From positions 1 to 64,000 of the forward strand of contig CAMDMZ010000022.1 of the NCBI GenBank assembly GCA_945902805.1: DNA of 64,000 bases. Direction: 5' to 3'. The stretch is from Propionivibrio dicarboxylicus. GTDB taxonomy: Bacteria; Pseudomonadota; Gammaproteobacteria; Burkholderiales; Rhodocyclaceae. Positions 18,201-25,949 of this stretch are shown here, piece by piece (position 1 is the stretch's first letter; each line of letters opens with the position of its first letter). A model generated the notes under the pieces. That model saw nothing but the letters and a program-made list of their open reading frames with translations, made no database searches and was not told the DNA's origin. Position numbers and translations under genes: made by a program.

Positions 18201-20928
18201 CGCTGGCTATCGGCAGCAACTGCAGGCGCAGATCATGGGACTGATTGCCTCCGGCATCGAGGCTAGCGTCATCGATCGGCCGGGCGGCATCTTCGTCCGA
18301 CCGGCGGAACAGATTTCCAGTGAGGACCGCATTCTGCTTCAATCGGTTGCCCGCGCCGTGATCACCGACAGTCGCGGCACGTTGGCCGAACAACTCGAGC
18401 CGCACGCCTTTACCGAGCCACGCATGCCGCGACTGGTACCACGACGCACCTATAGGTCCGACGTCAACCCGGTCGAGCAGGCGGCACGCGACGACCTGAT
18501 CTTGTTCAACGGATTGGGTGGTTTTACGCCCGACGGCAAGGAATACGTCATAGCCCTGGCGCATGGACAAGTGACCCCGGCGCCGTGGGCCAACGTGTTG
18601 GCGAATTCCACTTTTGGCACGGTAGTCTCCGAGAGCGGTGCGGCCTACACCTGGAGCGAGAACGCACATGAATTCCGTCTGACTCCCTGGCCCAATGATC
18701 CGGTCACCGACGCCAGTGGCGAAGCGCTGTATCTGCGGGATGAAGAAACGGGTCACGTCTGGTCACCAACACCACTGCCGGTCCGTGCAGCGGGGCGTTA
18801 CATCGTCCGCCACGGCTTTGGTTACAGCGTGTTCGAAACCCGTGTCGACGGCATTTGCTCGGAACTCTGGGTGTATGTGGCAACTGATGCGGCGGTCAAG
18901 TTTTCGGTTCTGAAAGTACGCAACGAGTCCGGGCGGGCGCGGAAGTTGTCAGCTACCGGTTACGTCGAATGGGTATTGGGCGATCTGCGGGCAAAATCGG
19001 CCATGCACATAAACACCGAAGTGGACCTGCAAAGCGGCACTTTGTTCGCGCGCAACCCCTACAGCACCGAATTCTCCGAGCGAGTGGCGTTTTTCGATGT
19101 GGATGAACCGCAGCGCAGCATCAGCGGCGACCGCACCGAATTCATTGGCCGGAATGGCTCGCTGAGCAATCCAGCCGCGCTGCGGCGCACACGACTTTCC
19201 GGCAAGGTGGGGGCTGGTCTCGATCCGTGCGCGGCGATCCAGGTGAGTTTTGATCTGGCCGTCGGACAGCACCACGAAACTGTGTTCCGACTCGGTGTCG
19301 GTGCCAATACCGACGAAGCTCGCCGGCTGGCACAGCGTTTTCACGGCTCGCTGGCGGCACGCAGTACCCTCGAAGCGGTGTGGCAGCAGTGGAACCAAAC
19401 GCTGGGCATGGTACAGGTCGAAACACCCGATCCGGCAGTTAACGTACTGGCCAACGGTTGGTTGCTTTACCAAACGTTGGCCTGTCGAATCTGGGCACGT
19501 ACCGGTTATTACCAGTCGGGTGGCGCCTTTGGCTTCCGCGATCAGTTGCAGGATGCGATGTCTCTGCTTCATGCCAAACCTGGCTTGTTGCGCGAACATC
19601 TCTTGCTATGCGCGAGCCGGCAGTTTGTCGAGGGCGATGTCCAGCATTGGTGGCATCCGCCATCAGGGCGCGGCGTGCGCACGCATTGTTCGGACGACTA
19701 TTTATGGCTGCCACTGGCGGTTTGTCGTTACGTGACGGGCACCGCAGACACTGGCGTACTGGATGAGTCGGTTGCCTTTCTTGACGGCCGGCGCGTCAAT
19801 CCGGAGGACGACTCCTACTATGATTTGCCGTGCCACTCGGCCGAGTCTGCCAACCTCTACGATCACTGCGTGCGCGCGATCCGGTACGGACTACGATTCG
19901 GAGAGCACGGCTTGCCGCTCATGGGTTCCGGTGACTGGAACGATGGAATGAACCTGGTTGGCATGCAGGGCAAGGGAGAAAGCATCTGGCTGGGTTTTTT
20001 CCTGTGTGACGTTCTAAAGCAATTCGCCAAACTGGCGCAGACGCGTGGAGATTCAACATTTGCCGAATTTTGTCGGCAAAGGGCGATCGAGCTACGGCTG
20101 AACCTTGAACAGCACGGATGGGATGGTGCCTGGTATCGCCGCGCCTACTTTGATGACGGCACGCCGCTGGGCTCTGCGGCCAACGTGGAGTGCCGCATCG
20201 ATTCAATATCGCAGAGCTGGTCCGTACTGTCTGGCACCGATGAGCCTGCCGAAGCCGGCAGTCGCTTGCGGTCGCGCCTGGCCATGCAGGCCGTGGACGA
20301 ACGCCTGGTGCGGCGCGATGCGTCATTGGTGCAACTGCTTGATCCGCCCTTCGATCAATCGACCCTTGATCCCGGCTACATTCGCGGATATGTGCCAGGC
20401 GTGCGTGAAAACGGCGGGCAATACACGCATGCCGCGATCTGGGCGTCGATGGCCTTCGCTGCACTGGGCGACAATCAGCGTGCCTGGGAATTAATGCGGA
20501 TGATCAACCCGGTCAATCATGCGCTATCCGTTGCCGATGTCGCCACCTACAAAGTCGAGCCGTACGTCGTGGCTGCAGACGTCTATGCCTGTGACCCGCA
20601 TGTCGGTCGCGGTGGCTGGAGCTGGTACACGGGATCGGCCGGCTGGATGTACCGGTTGGTGCTCGAGTCGCTGCTGGGCTTACGCCTTGAAGGCGACAGG
20701 CTGTATCTCGCACCTTGCCTGCCGGCCGAGTGGCCGAGCTACACGATGGACTATCGATATCGCGCGACTCAGTATCGAATCGTCGTCACGCAAACGGATG
20801 CAGGCGCTGGGCTGGGCGATCTGATCACGCGCATGACGATTGACGGTGTCGAAGAAGCGGGGAATGCCGTCCGACTGCTGGACGACGGGCGGGAACATCG
20901 CGTCGAGGTGCACGTTCGCAGGAAATGA
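12217..20928 (+). CDS. ndvB: NdvB-like cyclic beta-glucan synthase (GT84-GH94)
   Basis: A giant 2903-residue inner-membrane enzyme of the NdvB/ChvB class, which makes cyclic beta-glucans for the periplasm. An N-terminal region is followed by helices near 430-485. The glycosyltransferase domain (about 500-805) has the nucleotide-sugar DTDTQ motif at 649-653 and RYRWIRGDWQ at 795-804. Further helices at about 835-885 and 970-1030 precede a glycoamylase-like domain with PWGISESG (1434-1441) and FMAHHQGMS (1530-1538). Two GH94-type beta-sandwich and (alpha/alpha)6 modules follow; the phosphorylase motif GSGDWNDGMN holds the likely general acid Asp2576. Length and order match known NdvB proteins. 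The linkage (beta-1,2 or other) cannot be read from sequence. Confidence 0.88.
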   Translation: MFKSLSLTVPGSKSNPYLPSLKLWWRHSKWQRLTPNEEAPLRSELFSADQMELHGKYLAAAHSLAPGSAPDKLLPRLADNEGTLVGVCKLLTTSITAKQRVTPAGEWLLDNFYLIEEQIRTAKRHLPKGYSRELPRLAHGPSAGRPRVYDLALETVAHGDGRVDTETLARFVAAYQSVTELKLGELWAIPIMLRLAVIENLRRVAVWIAAGWAERNLADSWANQMIDAAENDPKSLILVISDMARSAPPMTSVFVAELARRLQGQGPALALPLTWIEQRLSESGLTIEHSVQSENQRQAANQVSISNSIGSLRVLGATDWREFVETMSVVEQTLRDDPGGIYGAMDFGTRDRYRHSTERIAKASNASEGDVARQAVALASAQDVAADRERHVGFYLIDKGLADLEQATAVRLPNIESFRRALGKTPLLAYLGSIALLTASMTAVLLAQARFLDMSPWLLLPISFLLLLATSQLAIGLVNWLATLLVSPHPLPKMDFSKGIPASSRTLVVVPTMLGDAEGIENLVEALEVRYLANQDQHLHFGLLTDFGDALQEVLAGDAALLTLAQLRIDELNEKYGNRDGRTGDDIFFLFHRSRRWNPGEQRWMGYERKRGKLADLNALLRGVAGDAFSLVVGGSAILSTVKYVITLDTDTQLPRDAARQIVGAMAHPLNHARYDNDRTRVGQGYGILQPRVAISLPGTNRSRYARLYGGEPGLDPYTRAVSDVYQDVFGEGSFIGKGIYDVDAFEQAVGSRFPENSILSHDLLEGCYARSALLSDVQLYEDYPPRYRADVSRRYRWIRGDWQLAGWLLSRVPGAQGVRQANPLSALSQWKLIDNLRRSLVPATLTALLLLGWILLSPAWLWTAVVIGILLIPSLCGTTLDLLRKSDEVLWRQHLSAVAHSTSRRAMQIVFELACLPYEAFYSLDAMMRTAWRMLVSRQRLLEWNPSSDADRESAGAGHGDLIASIRTMWLAPTLAVAAAIQLVQFRALPETLLAAGPILLLWFVAPAMAWWLSRPLVPRPAALTIEQTYFLHGLARRTWAFFENFVGAEDHWLPPDNYQEYRAGAVAHRTSPTNMGLALLANLSAYDFGYVTTGQLLERTTNTLNTMDGLERYRGHFFNWYDTQNLQPLTPLYISTVDSGNLAGHLLTLRAGLLALVDDAVLPPRLLDGFSDTARILFETMEHPAIAPAKALRKILDMARASRPVSITAVRLLVEDLSAAVGRLSAELSGQLNAAISTNPDTRDNTAIGSEAFAWARAFDLQLRVALNELNCVSDRSPPDTIPTLRELAKLGNTRAVERLAVIERLAVQAGNLARMDYDFLFDKTRRLLMIGYNVTDRRADTGYYDLLASEARLCNFVAIAQGALPQESWFALGRLLTSAGGEPVLLSWSGSMFEYLMPLLVMPTYDNTLLDQTCKAVVARQIDYGRQRGVPWGISESGYNTVDVHLNYQYRAFGVPGLGLKRGLAEDLVVAPYASALALMVAPEEACLNLQRLAADGFMGRFGFFEAIDYTPARQRRRQSSTVVRSFMAHHQGMSLLALSYLLLGRPMQKRFESDRLFQAVMLLLQERIPKATALFSHTARLSDVRALTDATEMPIRVFTSPNTPVPQVQLLSNGRYHVMVSSAGGGYSRWKDLAVTRWREDTTRDDRGSFCYLRDVASGTLWSSAYQPTLKRPESYEAIFSEGRAEFRRRDSIGAGNGEFETHTDIVVSPEDDIELRRVRITNRTRQRRQIDVTSYVDVVIALAAADELHPAFSNLFVQTEILHERHAILATRRPRSHGEPVPALLHLMTVRGGEVGESSYETDRLRFIGRARSTVAPLAMLDHSALTNTDGSVLDPIVAIRCALTLDPEQSATIDIVLGMGETRELALLLIDKYRDRHLSDRVFDLTWTHSQIVLRQLNATEADAQLYARLASSVIYANASIRAEQSVLIANRRGQSGLWGYAISGDLPIVLLQIGDAANIDLVRQLVQAHAYWRMKGLVVDLVIWNEDHAGYRQQLQAQIMGLIASGIEASVIDRPGGIFVRPAEQISSEDRILLQSVARAVITDSRGTLAEQLEPHAFTEPRMPRLVPRRTYRSDVNPVEQAARDDLILFNGLGGFTPDGKEYVIALAHGQVTPAPWANVLANSTFGTVVSESGAAYTWSENAHEFRLTPWPNDPVTDASGEALYLRDEETGHVWSPTPLPVRAAGRYIVRHGFGYSVFETRVDGICSELWVYVATDAAVKFSVLKVRNESGRARKLSATGYVEWVLGDLRAKSAMHINTEVDLQSGTLFARNPYSTEFSERVAFFDVDEPQRSISGDRTEFIGRNGSLSNPAALRRTRLSGKVGAGLDPCAAIQVSFDLAVGQHHETVFRLGVGANTDEARRLAQRFHGSLAARSTLEAVWQQWNQTLGMVQVETPDPAVNVLANGWLLYQTLACRIWARTGYYQSGGAFGFRDQLQDAMSLLHAKPGLLREHLLLCASRQFVEGDVQHWWHPPSGRGVRTHCSDDYLWLPLAVCRYVTGTADTGVLDESVAFLDGRRVNPEDDSYYDLPCHSAESANLYDHCVRAIRYGLRFGEHGLPLMGSGDWNDGMNLVGMQGKGESIWLGFFLCDVLKQFAKLAQTRGDSTFAEFCRQRAIELRLNLEQHGWDGAWYRRAYFDDGTPLGSAANVECRIDSISQSWSVLSGTDEPAEAGSRLRSRLAMQAVDERLVRRDASLVQLLDPPFDQSTLDPGYIRGYVPGVRENGGQYTHAAIWASMAFAALGDNQRAWELMRMINPVNHALSVADVATYKVEPYVVAADVYACDPHVGRGGWSWYTGSAGWMYRLVLESLLGLRLEGDRLYLAPCLPAEWPSYTMDYRYRATQYRIVVTQTDAGAGLGDLITRMTIDGVEEAGNAVRLLDDGREHRVEVHVRRK

Positions 20929-20976
20929 CGCAGTTTCCAGCGCCGAAAAAATTTGGCCTAAAACAGCCTTGGTAGC

Positions 20977-21333
20977 CTATGCGGCCGCCAGAAGGCTTTC
21001 ATAGGGGATATGCAATCCATCGTGCAAGCGCTTGATCATCTGCAAACTTAACCGACGCTTGCGATTCAGCACTTCAGAGACGCGACCACTCGATCCAATG
21101 TAGAGTTCAAGGTCTTTTGGGGTGAGCCCTTGCTGTTCCATCCGGAATTTGATGGCATCGACCGGATCTGCAGGAGATGTCGGGAAATGCTTGTGCTCAT
21201 AGGCCTCGATGAGCGTTACCAGAATCTCCATCTCATCCGCTTCTGGCGTTCCCTCCTGCGCCTGGAATACCCGTTCCAGGCGTTTGAATGCAGCACGCAA
21301 ATCGTCGTCACTGCGGATCGGCTTAATATTCAT
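20977..21333 (-). CDS. higA: HigA-like antitoxin, XRE-type helix-turn-helix
   Basis: A 118-residue antitoxin of the HigA type. The N-terminal part (IKPIRSDDDLRAAF, ERVFQAQEGTPEADE) is the toxin-binding region typical of these antitoxins. The C-terminal part holds an XRE-like helix-turn-helix (RMEQQGLTPKDLELYIGSSGRVSEVLNRKRRLS). It is the second gene of the pair: its ATG at 21333 lies inside the last codons of the toxin gene, an 11-nt overlap. A longer frame from 21447 runs through the toxin gene and is rejected. HigA usually represses its own promoter. Confidence 0.88.
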   Translation of the reverse strand: MNIKPIRSDDDLRAAFKRLERVFQAQEGTPEADEMEILVTLIEAYEHKHFPTSPADPVDAIKFRMEQQGLTPKDLELYIGSSGRVSEVLNRKRRLSLQMIKRLHDGLHIPYESLLAAA

Positions 21334-21631
21334 TGATGTTCTCCACATTGATTTGATCGTACCGCGCATGGGTTCCGACAAACTTGACCCAGGCGATCCC
21401 CGCTCGGTATTGCATCTCCACGACCAAACGGTACTTGTTCCCGGCAATGTTGAACACTACCCGGTTATTGGCACAGATGCTTGCGCTGCTGTACTGATCC
21501 TTTACGTTCTGCGGCGTTCTCCAGTTTGCCTTGATCGCCTCGTCGTACCAGCTTTGCAGTGCGCCTTGCGAATCGGCACACCCTGGCTGACGCCAAAACT
21601 TTACCAATGAACTCTTGGCTACAACTCGCAT
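21323..21631 (-). CDS. higB: HigB-like mRNA interferase toxin
   Basis: A 102-residue toxin of the HigB family, which cleaves mRNA on the ribosome. Motifs include WYDEAIKANWRTPQNVKDQY, NRVVFNIAGNKYRLVV and the C-terminal FVGTHARYDQIN with the conserved His. GGAG lies 8 nt before the ATG at 21631. The toxin gene precedes the antitoxin gene, as is usual for higBA, and the two overlap by 11 nt. No CRP-like palindrome is seen upstream. It lies between a giant glucan synthase gene and a collagen-like lipoprotein gene with no functional link apparent. Confidence 0.88.
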   Translation of the reverse strand: MRVVAKSSLVKFWRQPGCADSQGALQSWYDEAIKANWRTPQNVKDQYSSASICANNRVVFNIAGNKYRLVVEMQYRAGIAWVKFVGTHARYDQINVENINEY

Positions 21632-21755
21632 TAGCGGCGCTCCCATTTTGGGAGAATTGTACGGCTGCCAGATCAAACGTCAAGCAAAATTACCGCGCCC
21701 GGATTGCCTCAAAATCGTAACCTGATCACGACGACCAAGTTTGGTACTACACAGC

Positions 21756-21797
21756 ACAAGTTCATGGTGATCGATCGTCGATGCACCATGAACTTGT
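21756..21797. repeat. 14-bp perfect inverted repeat
   Basis: ACAAGTTCATGGTG (21756-21769) pairs perfectly with CACCATGAACTTGT (21784-21797). The 14-nt spacer ATCGATCGTCGATG is itself nearly palindromic. It sits 22 nt past the collagen-like gene stop. It may terminate that gene, though no T-run follows on the minus strand. Confidence 0.5.
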
Positions 21798-21818
21798 TTG
21801 CCTTTGCAAGCCAGTGTC

Positions 21819-22229
<411 letters not shown>

Positions 22230-22385
22230 TCATCGATGAGGGTGCTGCCCCAGATTCGATCAGTTTCTGGTGGGAATAATCGACGCTGGCAGATCGGGCC
22301 GGCGCTACAACTGCGGCAACGAGTCGGCGATTACTGCAATGCACACCCGTTGCTTCTCAAACTAGGCATCCGGCGCCAGCGGCTC

Positions 22386-22401
22386 TGTACGCTAGGGCTC
22401 A
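22386..22401. promoter_or_regulatory. CRP-like palindrome, 2 mismatches
   Basis: TGTACGCTAGGGCTCA has a perfect left arm and centre. It is 190 nt upstream of the collagen-like gene and 130 nt upstream of the kinase gene. Confidence 0.4.
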
Positions 22402-22444
22402 TAGCGTCACTTTTTTTACCGGCCAGACCACTTAGTTTTCGCTA

Positions 22445-22460
22445 TGTGTGGCAACGCACA
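22445..22460. promoter_or_regulatory. CRP-like palindrome, 3 mismatches
   Basis: TGTGTGGCAACGCACA, followed by GA, is 71 nt before the hybrid kinase start. A nearly identical variant occurs at 44565, in front of the PEP-CTERM gene. Confidence 0.35.
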
Positions 22461-22530
22461 GACGGTGGCGACGAAACCCACGATCCTGTAGCTGTAGCTA
22501 TTTTTTCTACTATTTGGATTCCGCTCAACT

Positions 22531-24249
22531 ATGCCTGAAACCGGCAAATCTCCGACACTTGCCGCCGACCTTGCGGCAGCAGCAGGCATCAATGAACAAA
22601 GACTCAAGGTCGCCTTGCTGAAGACGGGGGCGCTGCAGAACGCGATCCTGAACAGTGCCAATTTTGCGATTATCGCCACCGACGAAAGCGGCATCATTCA
22701 GCTTTTCAATATCGGCGCCGAACGCATGCTGGGCTATCTGGCGGCCGAAGTGATCAACAAGATCAGGCCCAGCGATATTCATGATCTGCAGGAAGTCATG
22801 GCCCGTGCCGAGACACTCAGCATCGAACTTCATACCCCGATCGCACCGGGCTTTGAGGCACTGGCCTTCAAGGCGTCACGCGGGATCGAGGATATCTACG
22901 AGCTGACCTATATCTGCAAGGATGGCAGTCGGTTTCCGGCCATTGTGTCGATTACCGCGCTGCGCGACGACTACGAAGACATTATTGGCTACCTGTTGAT
23001 CGGTAGCGACAATTCCGTCCGCAAGCGTGTCGAGATGGAACTCAACGCGGCCATGGCGGCGGCTGAGCAGGCCAATCGGGCAAAGACCGATTTTCTGTCG
23101 AGCATGAGCCATGAACTACGTACGCCACTGAATGCCGTGCTCGGTTTTGCTCAGCTCATGGAAACCGGCACACCGCAACCGACGCCCTCGCAGCAACGCA
23201 ATCTGGACCAGATTCTCAAGGCCGGCTGGTACCTGCTGGAGTTGATCAATGAAATTCTCGATCTGGCGCTGATCGAGTCGGGCCGGGTGACGCTGTCGCC
23301 TGAGCCGGTCTCACTGGTTGAGGTCATGCTCGAATGCCGCGCCATGATCGAGCCGCAGGCACAGAAGCGCAACATCAACATGAGCTTTCCGCGCTTAGAG
23401 ATTCCGTATTCTGTCGAGGCCGACCGCACGCGCGTCAAGCAGGTGCTGATCAACCTGCTGTTCAATGCTATCAAATACAACCGACCAGGTGGCGCGGTGG
23501 CCGTGGAATGTGCGCTGAATTCCCCAGGCTCAATCCGCATCAGCATTCGCGACACCGGCGCTGGCATGTCACCGGATCAGTTGGCGCAACTTTTCCAGCC
23601 CTTCAATCGTCTGGGCAAGGAATCCGGTGTGGAAGAAGGCACCGGGATCGGTCTCGTCGTCACCAAACGCCTGGTTGAACTGATGGGCGGCACCATCGGC
23701 GTCGATAGTACCGTGGGCATCGGGAGTGTGTTCTGGGTTGATATGAACCTGACCACCGCACCACAGCTTGGCGAGCATGATGCCGTGTCTGGCGCCGTCC
23801 CGCCAGCGCCGACTTTTTCGGGTGCGGCGCCAAGTACCTTGCTGTATGTCGAAGACAACCCGGCCAATCTGGAACTGGTCGAACAACTCGTCGCCCGCCG
23901 TCCCGATCTGCACCTGCTCTCGGCCGCCGATGGCAATCTCGGCATCGAGTTTGCCCGCGCCTACCTCCCCGAAGTGATCCTGATGGACATCAACCTGCCC
24001 GGCATCAGTGGCATCGAGGCGATGAAGATTCTGCACGCCGACCCGACGACAGCGCACATTCCCATCATTGCGCTGAGTGCCAACGCAGTGCCGCGCGATG
24101 TCGAGCGCGCTTTGGAAGCCGGTTTCTTTGACTACCTGACCAAACCGATCAAGGTCGGTCACTTTATGGAGGTATTGGACGTGGCACTGAAATTTTCGCG
24201 CAACCACCCCGGTCGAATACCCTCAAAGCCATCAAAGGGAAATGCATGA
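22531..24249 (+). CDS. PAS hybrid sensor histidine kinase with C-terminal receiver
   Basis: A 572-residue cytoplasmic hybrid kinase without membrane segments. A PAS domain (about 38-165; NAILNSANFAIIATDESGII) is followed by a coiled coil, a HisKA dimerisation domain with His194 in SMSHELRTPLN, and an ATPase domain (NLLFNAIKYNRPGG, DTGAGM, GTGIGL). A linker of about 30 residues leads to a receiver domain with LYVEDNP and the phosphoacceptor Asp486 in ILMDINLPG. The linker contains a copy of the dispersed 25-bp repeat (23794). The stop overlaps the next gene's start by 4 nt (ATGA). With the response regulator and Crp/Fnr gene downstream it forms a probable three-gene signalling operon. Confidence 0.9.
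   Translation: MPETGKSPTLAADLAAAAGINEQRLKVALLKTGALQNAILNSANFAIIATDESGIIQLFNIGAERMLGYLAAEVINKIRPSDIHDLQEVMARAETLSIELHTPIAPGFEALAFKASRGIEDIYELTYICKDGSRFPAIVSITALRDDYEDIIGYLLIGSDNSVRKRVEMELNAAMAAAEQANRAKTDFLSSMSHELRTPLNAVLGFAQLMETGTPQPTPSQQRNLDQILKAGWYLLELINEILDLALIESGRVTLSPEPVSLVEVMLECRAMIEPQAQKRNINMSFPRLEIPYSVEADRTRVKQVLINLLFNAIKYNRPGGAVAVECALNSPGSIRISIRDTGAGMSPDQLAQLFQPFNRLGKESGVEEGTGIGLVVTKRLVELMGGTIGVDSTVGIGSVFWVDMNLTTAPQLGEHDAVSGAVPPAPTFSGAAPSTLLYVEDNPANLELVEQLVARRPDLHLLSAADGNLGIEFARAYLPEVILMDINLPGISGIEAMKILHADPTTAHIPIIALSANAVPRDVERALEAGFFDYLTKPIKVGHFMEVLDVALKFSRNHPGRIPSKPSKGNA
23794..23818 (+). repeat. Dispersed 25-bp repeat, copy 2 (in kinase linker)
   Basis: Reads CCGCCAGCGCCGACTTTT in its core, two bases off the commonest form, and encodes AVPPAPTF between the kinase and receiver domains. 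The same peptide pattern AVPPAPTY is encoded by the inverted copy at 60933. Confidence 0.65.
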
Positions 24250-25070
24250 TGCTTAACGATAGCGAAATTCTCGCCGCTGGAATCCTGATTGTTGACGACC
24301 AGGAATCGAATGTCTTGTTACTGGCGCAAATGCTGGCCGAGGCCGGTTATCAGCACGTGACATCGACCATGAATCCACAGGAAGTCTGTGCGCTGCATCG
24401 CAAGCACCGATACGACCTGATCCTGCTCGATCTGCAGATGCCCGTCATGGACGGCTTCCAGGTCATGGAAGCGCTCAAGACCAACCTGGCCGACGGTTAC
24501 CTGCCGGTGCTGGTAATTACCGCCCAGCCTGCCCACAAGCTGCGTGCCTTACAAGCCGGCGCGCGGGATTTCATCAGCAAGCCGTTTGATCTGATCGAGG
24601 TGCGCACACGCATTCGTAACATGCTGGAAGTGCGTCTGCTGTACAAAAAACTTGAAAACTACAATCACTTGCTGGAAAAGACGGTACAGGAACGCACTGC
24701 AGAACTGCGCGAGAGTGAAGCCCGTTATCGTAGCCTCACCGAGCTGGCCTCGGATTGGTATTGGGAGCAGGACGAAGAGGGCAACTTCACCCGCGTTTCC
24801 GGCCCGGTGCTGGAGATGCTGGGCATCCGCGTTGAAGGTCTAGCGGGAGATGCCAAAGTTGCCCCGGTGGCGGGTTGGAACGAGATGGAGCGGGAACAGC
24901 TGCAAGCACGTATTGCGGCACGCGAACCTTTCCTCGATTTCGTCTTCAGCCGCACCAATCCGGATGGCTCGGAGCAGCGCTACCAGGTGAGCGGCGAGCC
25001 GATGTTCAATTTGTCGTCGCGCTTCATCGGCTACCGTGGCATTGGTCTCGAACTCACCGCGAAGAAATAG
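24246..25070 (+). CDS. Response regulator with receiver and PAS domains
   Basis: A 274-residue protein. The receiver domain (about 12-130) has ILIVDDQESN, the phosphoacceptor Asp62 in LILLDLQMPVMDG, and the conserved Lys in FISKPFD. A coiled coil (KLENYNHLLEKTVQERTAELRESEARYRSL) then leads into a PAS fold (about 155-270; ASDWYWEQDEEGNFTRVSG). There is no DNA-binding, GGDEF or kinase output domain, so it probably signals through protein contact. It overlaps the kinase gene by 4 nt and ends 6 nt before the Crp/Fnr gene, which suggests these three act together. The kinase upstream is its likely phosphodonor. Confidence 0.88.
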   Translation: MMLNDSEILAAGILIVDDQESNVLLLAQMLAEAGYQHVTSTMNPQEVCALHRKHRYDLILLDLQMPVMDGFQVMEALKTNLADGYLPVLVITAQPAHKLRALQAGARDFISKPFDLIEVRTRIRNMLEVRLLYKKLENYNHLLEKTVQERTAELRESEARYRSLTELASDWYWEQDEEGNFTRVSGPVLEMLGIRVEGLAGDAKVAPVAGWNEMEREQLQARIAAREPFLDFVFSRTNPDGSEQRYQVSGEPMFNLSSRFIGYRGIGLELTAKK

Positions 25071-25076
25071 TCCGCC

Positions 25077-25889
25077 ATGCTGCCATTACGTCATAGCCCC
25101 AGTCCGAACCATAGCCCAAATCAAAACCATCTTCTGGCGGCGTTGCCCGCTGCCGATTTCGCTGCGCTTGAAGCGCACCTGGAATGGGTGCCGCTACCAC
25201 TCGGCACCATGCTCTACGAACCGGGCAGCCAGCTGCAGTACGCCTATTTCCCCACCACCGCCATCGTTTCCCTGCACTACGTGATGGCCACAGGTGCCTC
25301 GGCGGAATCGGCCGGCGTGGGCCACGAGGGCGTAGTGGGTATTTCGCTATTCATGGGTGGTGGCACCACGCCCAGCTCGGCGGTCGTGCAGACGGCCGGC
25401 CACGCTTACCGCCTCAAAGGCAACGTGCTGAAACAGGAATTCAATCGTGCTGGATTATTGCAGCACCTGCTGCTGCGCTACATGCAGGCGCTGATGACGC
25501 AGGTGGCGCAGACGGCGGCCTGTACACGGCATCATTCGATCGAGCAGCAGCTTTGTCGCTGGTTGCTTCTTACGCTGGATCGCATGCCGAGCAACGAATT
25601 GATCATGACGCAGGAATTGATCGCCAACATGCTCGGCGTGCGCCGCGAGGGCATTACCGAGGCCGCCGGAAAGTTGCAGCAGGCCGGTTTTATTCGTTAC
25701 CGTCGTGGTCACATCGCCGTGCTTGAACGTGATGGACTGGAAGAGCACGCGTGCGAGTGCTACGACGTAGTAAAACAGGAGTTGAAGCGCCTGCTCTCGG
25801 ATGTACGCTATCGGCAGGAGTTTGCGCCGTTCGCTCATGCGACAAGCTCTGGGCGAGCGGTTTCGTCATCAGTGGCGCTCCACGTTTGA
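25077..25889 (+). CDS. Crp/Fnr-family transcriptional regulator
   Basis: A 270-residue regulator with an N-terminal cyclic-nucleotide-binding-like beta-roll (about 20-140; LPLGTMLYEPGSQLQYAYFP, GVVGISLFMGG) and a C-terminal HTH_Crp domain (about 155-225) with recognition helix GVRREGITEAAGKLQ. The beta-roll lacks the phosphate-binding Arg-Ser pair of cAMP-binding CRP, so cAMP may not be the ligand. Conserved Cys in ACTRHHS and ACECY recur in the paralogues at 25950 and 61026. The start lies 6 nt after the response-regulator stop. A C-terminal extension (about 245-270) is absent from the neighbour. It is a candidate reader of the 16-bp palindrome found through this window. Confidence 0.9.
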   Translation: MLPLRHSPSPNHSPNQNHLLAALPAADFAALEAHLEWVPLPLGTMLYEPGSQLQYAYFPTTAIVSLHYVMATGASAESAGVGHEGVVGISLFMGGGTTPSSAVVQTAGHAYRLKGNVLKQEFNRAGLLQHLLLRYMQALMTQVAQTAACTRHHSIEQQLCRWLLLTLDRMPSNELIMTQELIANMLGVRREGITEAAGKLQQAGFIRYRRGHIAVLERDGLEEHACECYDVVKQELKRLLSDVRYRQEFAPFAHATSSGRAVSSSVALHV

Positions 25890-25949
25890 AACAGGAGTGA
25901 AGTCGGCGGTGGTGCGATGAAATGCCCCGCAGCGAGTACGGCGCCTGGA

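Noticed and set aside
21334-21447. N-terminal extension of HigA
   Set aside because: It lies within the HigB coding region in another frame. The HigA family begins at the MNIKPIR start at 21333.
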